Positions 26,445-35,519 of a stretch of 64,000 bases of DNA are shown here, piece after piece (the first letter of the stretch is position 1; each line of letters begins with the position of its first letter). Source of the stretch: Gaiellasilicea sp963765705. Lineage in GTDB: Bacteria; Actinomycetota; Thermoleophilia; Gaiellales; Gaiellaceae. The notes under the pieces are model-generated. The model worked only from the letters and a program-made list of their open reading frames with translations, searched no databases and was not told where the DNA came from. Location: NCBI GenBank assembly GCA_963765705.1, contig CAVXXJ010000013.1, positions 1-64,000 on the forward strand, read 5' to 3'. Both the position numbers and the translations under genes were made by a program.

Positions 26445-28162
26445 GTGGAAGGAAAACCGACCGCTGAGGCTATCGCAGCCGTCCTGATCGAGGGCTTCGA
26501 CCGGCACTACCGGCTCTTCCGGGAGACGAGCGCGGAGGGGAAGGGCCGCTTCGAGCGGGCGGCGTGGGCGCGAGGCGCAGCTCGCGGTACAGGAGCGGAT
26601 CCGCTTCTACGACGAGCGGGTTCGGGAGAACGTCGAGCGGCTGCGTGCCGAGTTCGATCTCGACGCGCTCGACGCGCCCGCCTGGCGGGAGGTCAAGCTT
26701 CGGTTCATCGGGCTGCTCGTCGACCATCACCAGCCCGAGCTCGCCGAGACGTTCTTCAACTCGGTGATCACCAGGATCCTCCGTCGCACGTACTCGGACA
26801 ACGACCTGATCTTCGTCCGCGCCGCGATCTCGACGGAGAAGATCGAGTCCGACCCGCCGATCTACCGCAGCTACTACCCCGGCCAGGACGGGCTCCAGCG
26901 ACTGCTTCGTCCGCGTCTTCCGCGACTTCGACTGGGGCGTCCCCTTCGCCGACCTCGAGCGCGACGTCGGCCGGTTGCTCGAGGCCGTCGGCGAGCCCTG
27001 GACCCACCTCGAGCCGAACCATCAGATCCAGGTGCTCGGCTCGGCCTTCTACCGGAACAAGGCCGCATACGTGCTCGGGAAGATCGTCAACGGGCACGAG
27101 GAGCTGCCGTTCGTCGTTCCCGTCCTGCACGACGACGGGCGGCTCGCGCTCGACGCGGTCGTGCTGGAGCAGGCTCCGATCAACATCCTCTTCTCGCTCT
27201 CGCGCGCCTACTTCATGGTCGACATGGAGGTGCCGTCGGGCTACGTCGACTTCCTCCAGAGCATGACGCCGACGCGGGCGCGGGCCGACCTCTACACGAT
27301 GATCGGCCTCGGCAAGCAGGGCAAGACGCTCTTCTATCGCGACCTGCTGCAGCACCTGCAGCACTCCGAGGACGCGTTCGTCGAGGCGCCCGGCGTGCGC
27401 GGGCAGGTGATGCTCGTGTTCACGCTCCCGTCGTACCCGTACGTCTTCAAGGTGATCAAGGACGTCTTCGGCCCCGGCAAGGACACCGACCGCGCGACGG
27501 TGCGCTCGAAATTCGAGATGGTCAAGCACGTCGACCGCGTCGGCCGGCTGGCGGACACGCTCGAGTTCACCGCGCTGGCGCTGCCGTTCGAGCGCTTCTC
27601 CGCCGGGCTACTCGGCGAGCTGCGCGCGCTCGCGCCGTCGATGATCGAGGCGGACGGCGAGAGCCTCGTGATCAACCACTGCTACGTGGAGCGGCGGATG
27701 ACCCCGCTCAACATCTATCTCGACCGGGCGACGCCCGACGAGGTCGAGCCCGCGGTGGTGGAGTACGGCAACGCGATCCGTGAGCTCGCGGTCGCGAACA
27801 TCTTTCCCGGCGACCTGCTCTGGCGGAACTTCGGCGTCACGCGCAACGGCCGCGTCGTCTTCTACGACTACGACGAGATCGAGTACCTGACCGACTGCAC
27901 GTTCCGCCGGATCCCGCCGCCGCCGAACCCGGAGGCAGAGCTGGCGGAGGAGCCGTGGTACGGCGTCGCCCGCAACGACGTGTTCCCGGAGGAGTTCGCG
28001 ACCTTCCTGCTCGGCGACCTGCGGCTGCGCGAGACCTTTCTCCGCCACCATGCCGAGCTGCTCGAGCCCGAGTTCTGGCAGGAATGCCAGCGCCGCATCG
28101 AGGCGGGGGAGATCGTCGACTTCTTCCCGTACCCGGAGTCGATCCGGTTCAGTAACCGCTAG
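26445..28162 (+). CDS. aceK: Isocitrate dehydrogenase kinase/phosphatase (two one-base frameshifts)
   Basis: Bifunctional enzyme that phosphorylates and dephosphorylates isocitrate dehydrogenase to steer carbon into the glyoxylate shunt. The repaired length is 571 aa (E. coli AceK 578). Visible are RFERAAW, ETFFNSVITRILRR, FYRNKAAYVLGKIV, RAYFMVDMEVP, VEAPGVRGQVMLVFTLPSYP, YVFKVIKD, ERRMTPLNIYL, YGNAIRELAVANIFPGDLLW, NFGVTRNGRVVFYDYDEI and EPWYGVARNDVFPEEF. Extra bases near 26568-26572 (GGCGCG) and 26890-26892 (GGG) break the frame; both repair cleanly. GTG at 26445. Its stop overlaps the convergent ABC gene by four bases. Confidence 0.92.
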
Positions 28163-28848
28163 GCCTCGACGAGGGCGGGAGCCAGTAGGCGCCCGTCGCG
28201 CATGCCGAGCCGGCGCGGCGCCCGACCGGCGAGGCCGGTGTCGTGCGTGGCGACGATGATCGTCGTGCCGTGCTCGGCGCCGAGGCGCGCCATCATCTCG
28301 ATGATCTCGGCGCCCGTGCCCGAGTCGAGGTTGCCCGTCGGCTCGTCCGCGAGCAGCACCCGCGGCTCGAGGACCAGCGCACGCGCGATCGCGACGCGCT
28401 GCTGCTCGCCGCCCGAGAGGTGTGACGGGAGGTGGGTGGCGCGATCGGCGAGACCGACCTCGGCGAGCATGCCCTCGGCACGCTGCCGCGAGTCGACCTT
28501 GGAGAGGCCGGCCGGGGCGAGCTTCGCCTGCACGTTCTCGAGGGCGGTCAGCGTCGGGATCAGGTTGAACTGCTGGAAGACGAAGCCGAACGAGCGCAAC
28601 CGGAGCTCGGCGAGGTCGCCGTCGCGGAGCTTCGCGAGATCGCGGCCCTCGAAGAAGACGCTGCCGCTGGAGGGACGGTCGAGCGCGCCGAGGAGCTGCA
28701 GGAGCGTCGTCTTCCCGGAGCCGCTCGGCCCTTCGAGCGCGACAAACTGGCCGGGCTCGATCGCGAGGTCGACGCCCTGGAGCGCGTTGACAACGACCGG
28801 ACCGCGGTTGAAGGCCTTGCCGACGCCGCTGAGCTCGTACTGGCTCAT
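28159..28848 (-). CDS. ABC transporter ATPase (LolD/MacB type)
   Basis: A 229-aa nucleotide-binding subunit: Walker A GPSGSGKTTLLQ, Q-loop FVFQQFNLIPTLTALENV, signature LSGGEQQRVAIARAL, Walker B VLLADEPTGNLDS and switch His in VATHD. The FQQFNLIP and GNLD features are typical of the lipoprotein-release/macrolide export group. The ATG overlaps the permease stop (ATGA), so the two are coupled. Confidence 0.92.
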   Translation of the reverse strand: MSQYELSGVGKAFNRGPVVVNALQGVDLAIEPGQFVALEGPSGSGKTTLLQLLGALDRPSSGSVFFEGRDLAKLRDGDLAELRLRSFGFVFQQFNLIPTLTALENVQAKLAPAGLSKVDSRQRAEGMLAEVGLADRATHLPSHLSGGEQQRVAIARALVLEPRVLLADEPTGNLDSGTGAEIIEMMARLGAEHGTTIIVATHDTGLAGRAPRRLGMRDGRLLAPALVEA

Positions 28849-30512
28849 TCGACTGTCCTCAGCGCGTCGGCGGGGCGGAGACGTGCGGCGCGGAGCGCGG
28901 CAGCCGCGCCCGCGAGCAAGCCGCCGACGACGGCGAGGCCGAAGCCCGCCAGCAGGATCGTGATCCCGACTGGGGCCGAGAGCGAGACAGCCTCCGAGGT
29001 CGTGCGTGCGACCTGCTCGACGCCGAGGAGATTGCCACCGCCCGTGGTCGAGCTGGCGGTCAGCGTCGGCCCGAAGAGGCCGACCATGAGGGCGACGACG
29101 ACGCCGAGCGCCACGCCCAGGACGCCTCCGAGCACGCCCTGGGCGAGGGACTCGGCGGCGACCTGGCGCACGACCAGGCGTTGCGTCCACCCGAGCGCTT
29201 TGAGCGTCCCGAGCTCCCGGACCCGCTTGCCGACCGACGAGAGCGCGAGCAGCGCGGCGAGGAGGAAGGCCGCCACGGCTGCGACGATCGAGAGCGCAAG
29301 CCCCAGGCTGTGGGAGAGGTTGGCCGCGTCGACGAGCGAGCCGCTGATCGTGCCTGCGACCTGCTTCGCGCTCGCAACCTCGGCCTGCGCGTAAGCGGCC
29401 TGGATGCGCTGCTCGACGGCGCCGACCGAGGCGCTGTCGTCGGCGCGCACGAGGACGACGTTGACGAGGTCCTTCAGGTTCGCGAGCTTCTGCAACTGCG
29501 CCAGCGGCAAATAAACGTCGACGCCCTGCCCGCCGAGCGGCGGATTGACGAGCCCTACGACGGTGAACTTGGTGCCGTTCAGATTCAGCTTCGAGCCGAC
29601 CTTCAGCGACTTCCGGCCGGCGTAGGTCGCGGAGACGAGCGCCTCGCGGCCGCCCTTCAGGAAGCGGCCCTCGCTCACCTGAGCAGCCGTGACGAGGCCG
29701 GTATTCGGGTCGCCCAGCTGCACGCCGCCGATCGTGTACGACTCGCTCTTGATGTCGGTCTGGGGTGGGTCGAGCACCTGCTGCAGCGTCTCGCGCGGCG
29801 TCGTGATCGTCTCCCGGAAGCGCTGCATCCGCTCGGGGAGGCACTTCGCGAACGCCTCGCGGCCGCCCTGGATCCGGATGCTGGGCCGCTCGCCGCCGAG
29901 GCTGCCACCCGAGCCAGGCCCGCCTCGCTGCTGCGGCGGCAGCTCGACGCCGGCCTCGGTGAGGCACGCCTCGATCTTCTTCTGCTCGGCCGCGGTCGGC
30001 GGTGCGATCGCCCGGTCGACCTGGATCTGGTCGCCGCCGGTCTGGATCTTCGCGACGATCTTCGGCACCTTCCCCTCCTGGTGCACCGCCTGGAGGGTGA
30101 GCCCGGCGGAGACCGCGTCGACGCCCTCGAGCGCGGCGATCTCGTTCGCCTGCGCCTGAGTGAACGTCAGCTGTGCTCCCGGCAGGAAGAAGTCGTGCAC
30201 GAAGTGCGTGCCGGCTTTACCGAGCTTCGAGAGGTCGGTGACGACCGCCTGGTTCGCCTCGACGACGTCACGCGAGCCACCGCGCCCGAACGGGCCACCA
30301 CCTGCGTCCTCCTCGGCGGTGCGCGTCACCGTCAGGTCGGTGCCGATGCCGGCGAGCGGGTCGAGCGTTGCGCTCTGTGCCTCGTCGAGCCCTTTCGAGA
30401 GGCTCGCGATCGCGATCACGAGGCCGACGCCGACCGCCAGGCCGAGCAGCGTGACGATCGTGCGGCCACGGCGACGCAGCAGCTCGGCGCGGAGATAGCG
30501 GAGATAGAACAT
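28845..30512 (-). CDS. MacB/FtsX-type ABC permease
   Basis: A 555-aa permease: one N-terminal helix (TIVTLLGLAVGVGLVIAIASL, about residues 18-38) preceded by basic residues, a large extracytoplasmic MacB-like domain (about 40-400), then three C-terminal helices, with GTLKALGWTQRLVVRQVAAES as the coupling segment of FtsX-like domains. A Gly/Arg-rich linker (PQQRGGPGSGGSLGG) interrupts the periplasmic domain. With its ATPase it probably exports a lipid, peptide or lipoprotein; no substrate gene is adjacent. Confidence 0.88.
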   Translation of the reverse strand: MFYLRYLRAELLRRRGRTIVTLLGLAVGVGLVIAIASLSKGLDEAQSATLDPLAGIGTDLTVTRTAEEDAGGGPFGRGGSRDVVEANQAVVTDLSKLGKAGTHFVHDFFLPGAQLTFTQAQANEIAALEGVDAVSAGLTLQAVHQEGKVPKIVAKIQTGGDQIQVDRAIAPPTAAEQKKIEACLTEAGVELPPQQRGGPGSGGSLGGERPSIRIQGGREAFAKCLPERMQRFRETITTPRETLQQVLDPPQTDIKSESYTIGGVQLGDPNTGLVTAAQVSEGRFLKGGREALVSATYAGRKSLKVGSKLNLNGTKFTVVGLVNPPLGGQGVDVYLPLAQLQKLANLKDLVNVVLVRADDSASVGAVEQRIQAAYAQAEVASAKQVAGTISGSLVDAANLSHSLGLALSIVAAVAAFLLAALLALSSVGKRVRELGTLKALGWTQRLVVRQVAAESLAQGVLGGVLGVALGVVVALMVGLFGPTLTASSTTGGGNLLGVEQVARTTSEAVSLSAPVGITILLAGFGLAVVGGLLAGAAAALRAARLRPADALRTVE

Positions 30513-30531
30513 GGACGGATAGAAACACGGC

Positions 30532-30552
30532 GTCTTAAGATGCAGCTAAGAC
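30532..30552. promoter_or_regulatory. Inverted repeat in divergent promoter region
   Basis: GTCTTA (30532-30537) and TAAGAC (30547-30552) flank nine bases in the 75-base gap between the divergent permease and DUF1361 genes. It may be an operator; no other support. Confidence 0.3.
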
Positions 30553-30587
30553 TCGTCGCTACTATCAGAGCAGTGGTTGCTGCTCCG

Positions 30588-31235
30588 ATGAGCACGCGCC
30601 GGCGCGCGATCTACGCCGCGCTCGCGCTCCTCTCGCTCTTCTCCGTCGCGCTGATCGCGACGCGCTACTGGTACTCGCGCGAGCCGTTCTTCGGCGGGCT
30701 GATCTGGAACCTCTTTCTCGCGTGGATCCCGTTCGGGCTCTCGATCGTCCTCTACGACCGGCACCGGGCCGGCGCGCGCCCGCTCTCGCTCGCGCCGCTG
30801 GCTGCGCTCTGGCTGCTCTTCCTGCCGAACGCGCCGTACATCCTCACCGACTTCAAGCACCTCGTCGCGAGCCCGGTCGTCCCGCTCTGGGTCGACGTCG
30901 TCGTGCTCGCGGCGCCGGCCTGGACGGGGATGCTGCTCGGCTTCCTCTCGCTCTACCTCGTCCAGTCGGTCGTTCGTCAGCTCGCCGGACCGCGCGTCGC
31001 CTGGATCGCCGCCGTTGCGGTGCTCGGTCTCTCGAGCTTCGGCATCTACCTCGGTCGCGTCCTCCGCTGGAACAGCTGGGACGTGATCGCGAACCCGAGC
31101 ATCCTCTCCGACCTCCGCGCGGTCGTCGTCGAGCCCCGCGCGATCGCGATGACCGTGCTGCTGTCGGGCTTCCTCACGCTCAGCTACCTCGTCGTCTACG
31201 CGTTCATGCGCTTCGACGTCGCCGAGGAGCCCTGA
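30588..31235 (+). CDS. DUF1361 membrane protein
   Basis: A 215-aa integral membrane protein matching DUF1361: LIWNLFLAWIPFGLSIVLY, LLFLPNAPYILTDFKHL and a GIYLGRVLRWNSWD motif, with about six hydrophobic helices. ATG at 30588 is preferred; an in-frame ATG at 30540 would run through the inverted repeat, and a GTG at 30573 is another option. Function unknown. Confidence 0.83.
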   Translation: MSTRRRAIYAALALLSLFSVALIATRYWYSREPFFGGLIWNLFLAWIPFGLSIVLYDRHRAGARPLSLAPLAALWLLFLPNAPYILTDFKHLVASPVVPLWVDVVVLAAPAWTGMLLGFLSLYLVQSVVRQLAGPRVAWIAAVAVLGLSSFGIYLGRVLRWNSWDVIANPSILSDLRAVVVEPRAIAMTVLLSGFLTLSYLVVYAFMRFDVAEEP

Positions 31236-31242
31236 GTCCACC

Positions 31243-31599
31243 GTGCCCGCGCTCGCCGACTGGATAGCGGCGTACGAGCGCGCATGGGCGTCGAACGACC
31301 CGGACGAGATTCGCACGCTCTTCACCGAGGACGCCGTGTACTACACGGCGCCGTTCCGGGCGCCCTGGCGCGGCCGGCAGGAGATCGTCGACGGTTGGAT
31401 CGACCGTCAGGACGAGCCCGGCGGCTGGACGTTCGAGTGGCAGCCGCTCCTCGACACCCCGGAGCTGGCGATCGTCACGGGCACGACGATCTACCGCGAT
31501 CCGCCGCAGGGGTACAGCAACCTCTGGGTGCTCCGACTCGCCGAGGACGGCCGCTGCAGCGAGTTCACGGAGTGGTGGATGGCGCATCCGGAGGAGTAG
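31243..31599 (+). CDS. SnoaL-like / NTF2-fold protein
   Basis: A 118-aa single-domain cone-fold protein: N-terminal helix ADWIAAYERAWASNDPDEIR, then LFTEDAVYYTAPFRAPWRG and a C-terminal sheet ending FTEWWMAHPEE. Family members are polyketide cyclases, isomerases or small ligand binders; none can be chosen here. GTG at 31243, seven bases after the DUF1361 stop, so probably cotranscribed. Confidence 0.82.
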   Translation: MPALADWIAAYERAWASNDPDEIRTLFTEDAVYYTAPFRAPWRGRQEIVDGWIDRQDEPGGWTFEWQPLLDTPELAIVTGTTIYRDPPQGYSNLWVLRLAEDGRCSEFTEWWMAHPEE

Positions 31600-31619
31600 G
31601 TCGTTTGCAGGTCAGCAGC

Positions 31620-32313
31620 ATGATCGTCGCCGGCCTCGTCAGTTTCGCGGTGCTCGGTTGCCAGCGCGACAAGGCAGACCTGGTCGCCGCCTGCGACGGA
31701 GCCGATGCGACGACCTATCGGACGAAAGGGAAGGCGCTCAGCGGTGACGTCGACGCGAGCGGGACAGTCGACAGGGTGACGCTGCGGCTGGATGCCAAGC
31801 GCCCGCCGAGCTGCCGTCACCTGCTCGTCGTGCAGCTCGCCGGGGGCGGGACGGCTGCCGCGACGGTGCCGCCGCTCGGCTGGCCCGGCGGTAACCCGCA
31901 GCTCCTGCTGCTCGCCGAGATCGACGGCCGTCCCGGGCTCGAGCCGGTGGTCACGCTGTCGCCCGCGAACGCCTACCGGCCGGGCGTCGTCTACACGCTG
32001 AGCCGCGGCGCGCTGCTGCGGATGCGGCTCGAGCGGGCGATCGCGCCGGATCACTTCCCGCTCTACGACGAGTTTCCGGCGGGGGTGGAATGCGTCGGCC
32101 CGCCTGGGACGATCGTCGTCACTCACAGCGTGATCGCTGAAGGAGGCGACCAGCTTCTTCGACGTCACGCGCTCGTTCTACCGGTTCGCGGCAGAAGCCC
32201 GCTTCGCCTTCATTCGGGCCGAGCGGTTCCTGGTCGACGTCGGCACCGAAGCGACGCGCTGGCCCGAGGTCCGCGGTGACCCCTTCCTGCGCTGCGCAAG
32301 CCGGGTCGGCTGA
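31620..32313 (+). CDS. Secreted lipoprotein of unknown function (one-base frameshift)
   Basis: Starts with a lipoprotein signal: IVAGLVSFAVLGC, Cys at residue 14. The repaired product is 230 aa. One extra base near 32142-32146 (GGAGG) shifts the frame; removing it continues into SFFDVTRSFYRFAAEARF and ends at the TGA 32311-32313 with CASRVG, whereas the unrepaired frame gives Arg-rich nonsense. A GTVDRVTLRLD / LEPVVTLSPANAY pattern suggests a VCBS-like beta fold, but no family is assigned. Confidence 0.68.
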
Positions 32314-32441
32314 TCGACCGATCAATCGACTTTTCCTCCAGCCCAGTGGAATTCCGGGTTGACCCACACTGGACAACCGTGATGTAGTGGGCTTTCAAGC
32401 TGGGGGGCATCCAAAGCCAATTTGCACGGGGAGGAATGGGA

Positions 32442-35400
32442 ATGGGGATTCGAGGAGTCTTGAGGGCGCTGCTTGTGGCAACCGCTCTCGCGCTGGTCAT
32501 TACAGGCGGCGCGACCGCCGAGGACGGCACGCGGGGCATCGATCCGAACCAGGATCGGAGCCTCGTCGAGGTCATCCTGCCGGACAAGGCGGCGGCGATC
32601 GAGCTGCAGCTGAACGCGGAGCAGTACGGAATCGACTTCAACGATCATTATCTCAACCACAACGCCAACGGCAGCGTCACGGTCCAGGTCTTCGCCGACG
32701 ACGACCAGCTCGAGGCCCTCGAGGGCGCCGGCTTCGAGCTGGGCGCGACGATCGAGGATCAGAACACGTGGTGGGATCGTCTCGTCGAGCGTCAGGCCGC
32801 CATCGAGGCCGAGGCAGCAGCCGACGCGGCTGCGACAGGCGTCTCGCCTCTCCGTCGCGGCGGCGCCTCGATTCTGAGTCACGAGGACGAGATCGTCGTC
32901 CTGCGCGTCGACTACTTCACGAACTACGCCGGTCAGTTCCTCTCCGTCGAGGCGAAGACCCGCCTCGCGCACTTGACCGGTAACACGTACGACGGTCCGA
33001 CGCTCTCGCTGTCCTGGAACACCGGCGGCTCCACGCCGATCAGTGCCGGGCCGAGGACGATGAACCTGAACATCGACCCGGACACGACCCCGGACACCTA
33101 CATCGAGCATCGCGAGCTCGTCCGCATCGGCGACGGTGTCGCCGCGCCGACGCAGATTCGGATCGGCTCGAGCACCGGTGCGTCGAAGGAAGCGCCGGTC
33201 GAGACGTGGCTCGGCGGCGGCCTGCCGCCGATGGGCTCGACATACCAGAGCGGCTTCGTCAGCCGCTACATGGATCCGACCGAGGTCCGGGCGCGCTTCC
33301 TCCAGCTCGCCGCGGAGTTCCCGAACATCGCGACGATCGTGCCGCTGCCGAACAAGACGAACGGCTACTCGCGGCGGGCTCAGGCGACCCTCGCGGCCAA
33401 CGCGACGACGCTGTCGGTCGCAGCCGCGGCCGGAGCGACGGCGGTTCGCGTCTCGAGCACGACGGGCCTCCTCGCGGGGCAGGTCATCTCGGTCGACACC
33501 GGCGCGAATCAGGAACGGCGGACGATCGCATCGGTCGTAACGCCGAACCCGGCGTCGCCGGCACCGAACGTCAACCTGACCCAGCCGTTGACGCTCGCGC
33601 ACGCGAGCGGCGTGCCGTTCTTCTGGGGCGAGTCGGGCTCGGGCAGCACGGCCACCGGCAACTCGCAGACGAGCGCGCTCGTCGTCACCTCGCGGGCCTG
33701 GGGCCACGAGGGCGGCAACGACATCACGATCGAGGTCCGTGACCCCGCAGCGGCGAACTCGCCTCTGAGCGTCGCGGTCGTGGGATCGAACATCCTCGTC
33801 ACGCTGAGCACGGACGCCGAGGGCGACCTGACCAGCACTGCGCAGCAGGTGATCGACGCGATCGCCGCCAGCCCGGGCGCCAGCGCGCTCGTCAAGGCGG
33901 TCACGTACCGCGGCGTCGCCGGCACCGGCATCGTGCAGCCGCGGACGAAGGTGAACCTGTCCGACTTCCTCCAGCCGGTCACGCCCATGGGCAGGACCGA
34001 CATCTCGCTGAGCAACGACCACGTCCAGCGTGGCCCGTTCCAGCAGAACGTGCTCCGGATCCGCCGGGTGCAGGGCGGCCCGACCGGTCCGAAAGTCGGC
34101 GTCTTCCTCTACTGCCAGCAGCACGCACGTGAGTGGGCGACCCCGATCACGTGCCTGGAGACCGCGGAGCAGCTGCTGCGCAACTACGGGACCGACAAGG
34201 AAACGCGCAAGCTGGTCGACAACCTCGACATCTTCATCCTGCCGTCCTCGAACCCGGACGGCGCGCACCACTCGATGTACAACTTCGGCCAGCAGCGCCG
34301 CAACCTGACGAACCACTGCGTCAACGGCGGCAAAACGGTCGACAACCCGTTCGCGGCCGACTTCTGGACGGCGCGGGTCAACAATGGCAACGGCGTGCCG
34401 TTCACCAACAACGACCCCGCCTCGCGCAACGGGTGGGGCGTGGACTTGAACCGGAACAACACGTTCGCGACGCTCTTCGACGGCTACATCGGCGCGTCGC
34501 ACTCGTGCACGAGCGACACGTTCGCCGGTCCGGCGGAGGGTTCGGAGCCTGAGATCAAGAACGAGCTCTGGGTGGCGGACACGTTCCCGCACATCAAGTT
34601 CTCGAACAACATCCACAGCTCCGGCGGGTACTTCATGTGGGCGCCGGGCGCGTACCTCCCGAACCGCGACGAGGGCGCCGCGGTGCACGCGAACATCGGC
34701 GTCGAGAAGTACTTCTTCGAGGCCGGCTCGAAGATCCTGAACCGGATCAAGGAGGTCCGTGGCACGGCGATCCTGCCGGAGCGCACGGGCCCGATCGCGG
34801 ATGTCCTCTACTCGGCGGGCGGCAACAGCGCCGACGAGCACTGGTACAACCGCGGCGTGATCGCGTACAGCTTCGAGGTCGGAGCCGACCGCTTCGTCAA
34901 CACGACGCTGTCGGTGGCCTCGGCGGCCGGAGCGACCGGGATCAGGCCGGCGAGCCGGACCGGCTTCCAGCCGGGCGACACGATCACGTTCGACAAGGGA
35001 ACGGCAACCCAGGAGACCGCTACGGTGCTCTCCGTTGCCCCGTCTGCTGGGACGAGCCCGGCACCGAACGTGTTCCTCACTGCACCGCTCCAGTTCGCGC
35101 ATGCGGCCGGCGGTGAGCTGATCGGCGGCATCTTCACGTCGGGCGTCGGCTTCCAGCCGCCCTTCGACGCGGAGGGCAGGGGCGAGTATCTCGAGTTCGC
35201 GGCCGGCAACTTCGGCCTGCTCGAGTCGGCGCTCGCCTACGCCTTCGACACCCAGGCGCCCAAGGTGATCATGACCGGCCCCTGGTCGTCGAAGACGGCG
35301 ATCGAGTCGACGTTCGAGTTCGTGAACGAGCCGTCGGTGATCCGCTACACGACCGACGGGTCGGCGCCGAACGCGACGTCCGCGCTGTGGGACTCCACCG

Positions 35401-35519
35401 GCCCGCGTGAGCCGGGCGAGGTGTTCCACATCGCTCAGACCACCACGTTCAGGTGGCTGGCGACGGACATCAAGGGCAACCAGTCGACGGGCTCGAAGAC
35501 GTTCACGATCAGGCCGTAG
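32442..35519 (+). CDS. Large secreted zinc carboxypeptidase (M14) with inserted modules
   Basis: Extracellular metallocarboxypeptidase, 1,025 aa. Signal peptide at residues 1-27. The M14 site is complete: HxxE in CQQHAREWATP (His561, Glu564), Arg in VDLNRNN, zinc His725 in NNIHSSGGY and catalytic Glu812 in YSFEVGADR. Two related modules of about 73 residues, each opening TTLSVA.AAGAT and containing SPAPNV.LT.PL.[FL]AHA, interrupt the protein near residues 321-395 and 821-893. The C terminus (FEFVNEPSVIRYTTDGSAP) is a chitobiase/FN3-like domain. ATG 32442 is chosen over 32436 because GGGGAGG lies seven bases before it. Confidence 0.9.
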   Translation: MGIRGVLRALLVATALALVITGGATAEDGTRGIDPNQDRSLVEVILPDKAAAIELQLNAEQYGIDFNDHYLNHNANGSVTVQVFADDDQLEALEGAGFELGATIEDQNTWWDRLVERQAAIEAEAAADAAATGVSPLRRGGASILSHEDEIVVLRVDYFTNYAGQFLSVEAKTRLAHLTGNTYDGPTLSLSWNTGGSTPISAGPRTMNLNIDPDTTPDTYIEHRELVRIGDGVAAPTQIRIGSSTGASKEAPVETWLGGGLPPMGSTYQSGFVSRYMDPTEVRARFLQLAAEFPNIATIVPLPNKTNGYSRRAQATLAANATTLSVAAAAGATAVRVSSTTGLLAGQVISVDTGANQERRTIASVVTPNPASPAPNVNLTQPLTLAHASGVPFFWGESGSGSTATGNSQTSALVVTSRAWGHEGGNDITIEVRDPAAANSPLSVAVVGSNILVTLSTDAEGDLTSTAQQVIDAIAASPGASALVKAVTYRGVAGTGIVQPRTKVNLSDFLQPVTPMGRTDISLSNDHVQRGPFQQNVLRIRRVQGGPTGPKVGVFLYCQQHAREWATPITCLETAEQLLRNYGTDKETRKLVDNLDIFILPSSNPDGAHHSMYNFGQQRRNLTNHCVNGGKTVDNPFAADFWTARVNNGNGVPFTNNDPASRNGWGVDLNRNNTFATLFDGYIGASHSCTSDTFAGPAEGSEPEIKNELWVADTFPHIKFSNNIHSSGGYFMWAPGAYLPNRDEGAAVHANIGVEKYFFEAGSKILNRIKEVRGTAILPERTGPIADVLYSAGGNSADEHWYNRGVIAYSFEVGADRFVNTTLSVASAAGATGIRPASRTGFQPGDTITFDKGTATQETATVLSVAPSAGTSPAPNVFLTAPLQFAHAAGGELIGGIFTSGVGFQPPFDAEGRGEYLEFAAGNFGLLESALAYAFDTQAPKVIMTGPWSSKTAIESTFEFVNEPSVIRYTTDGSAPNATSALWDSTGPREPGEVFHIAQTTTFRWLATDIKGNQSTGSKTFTIRP

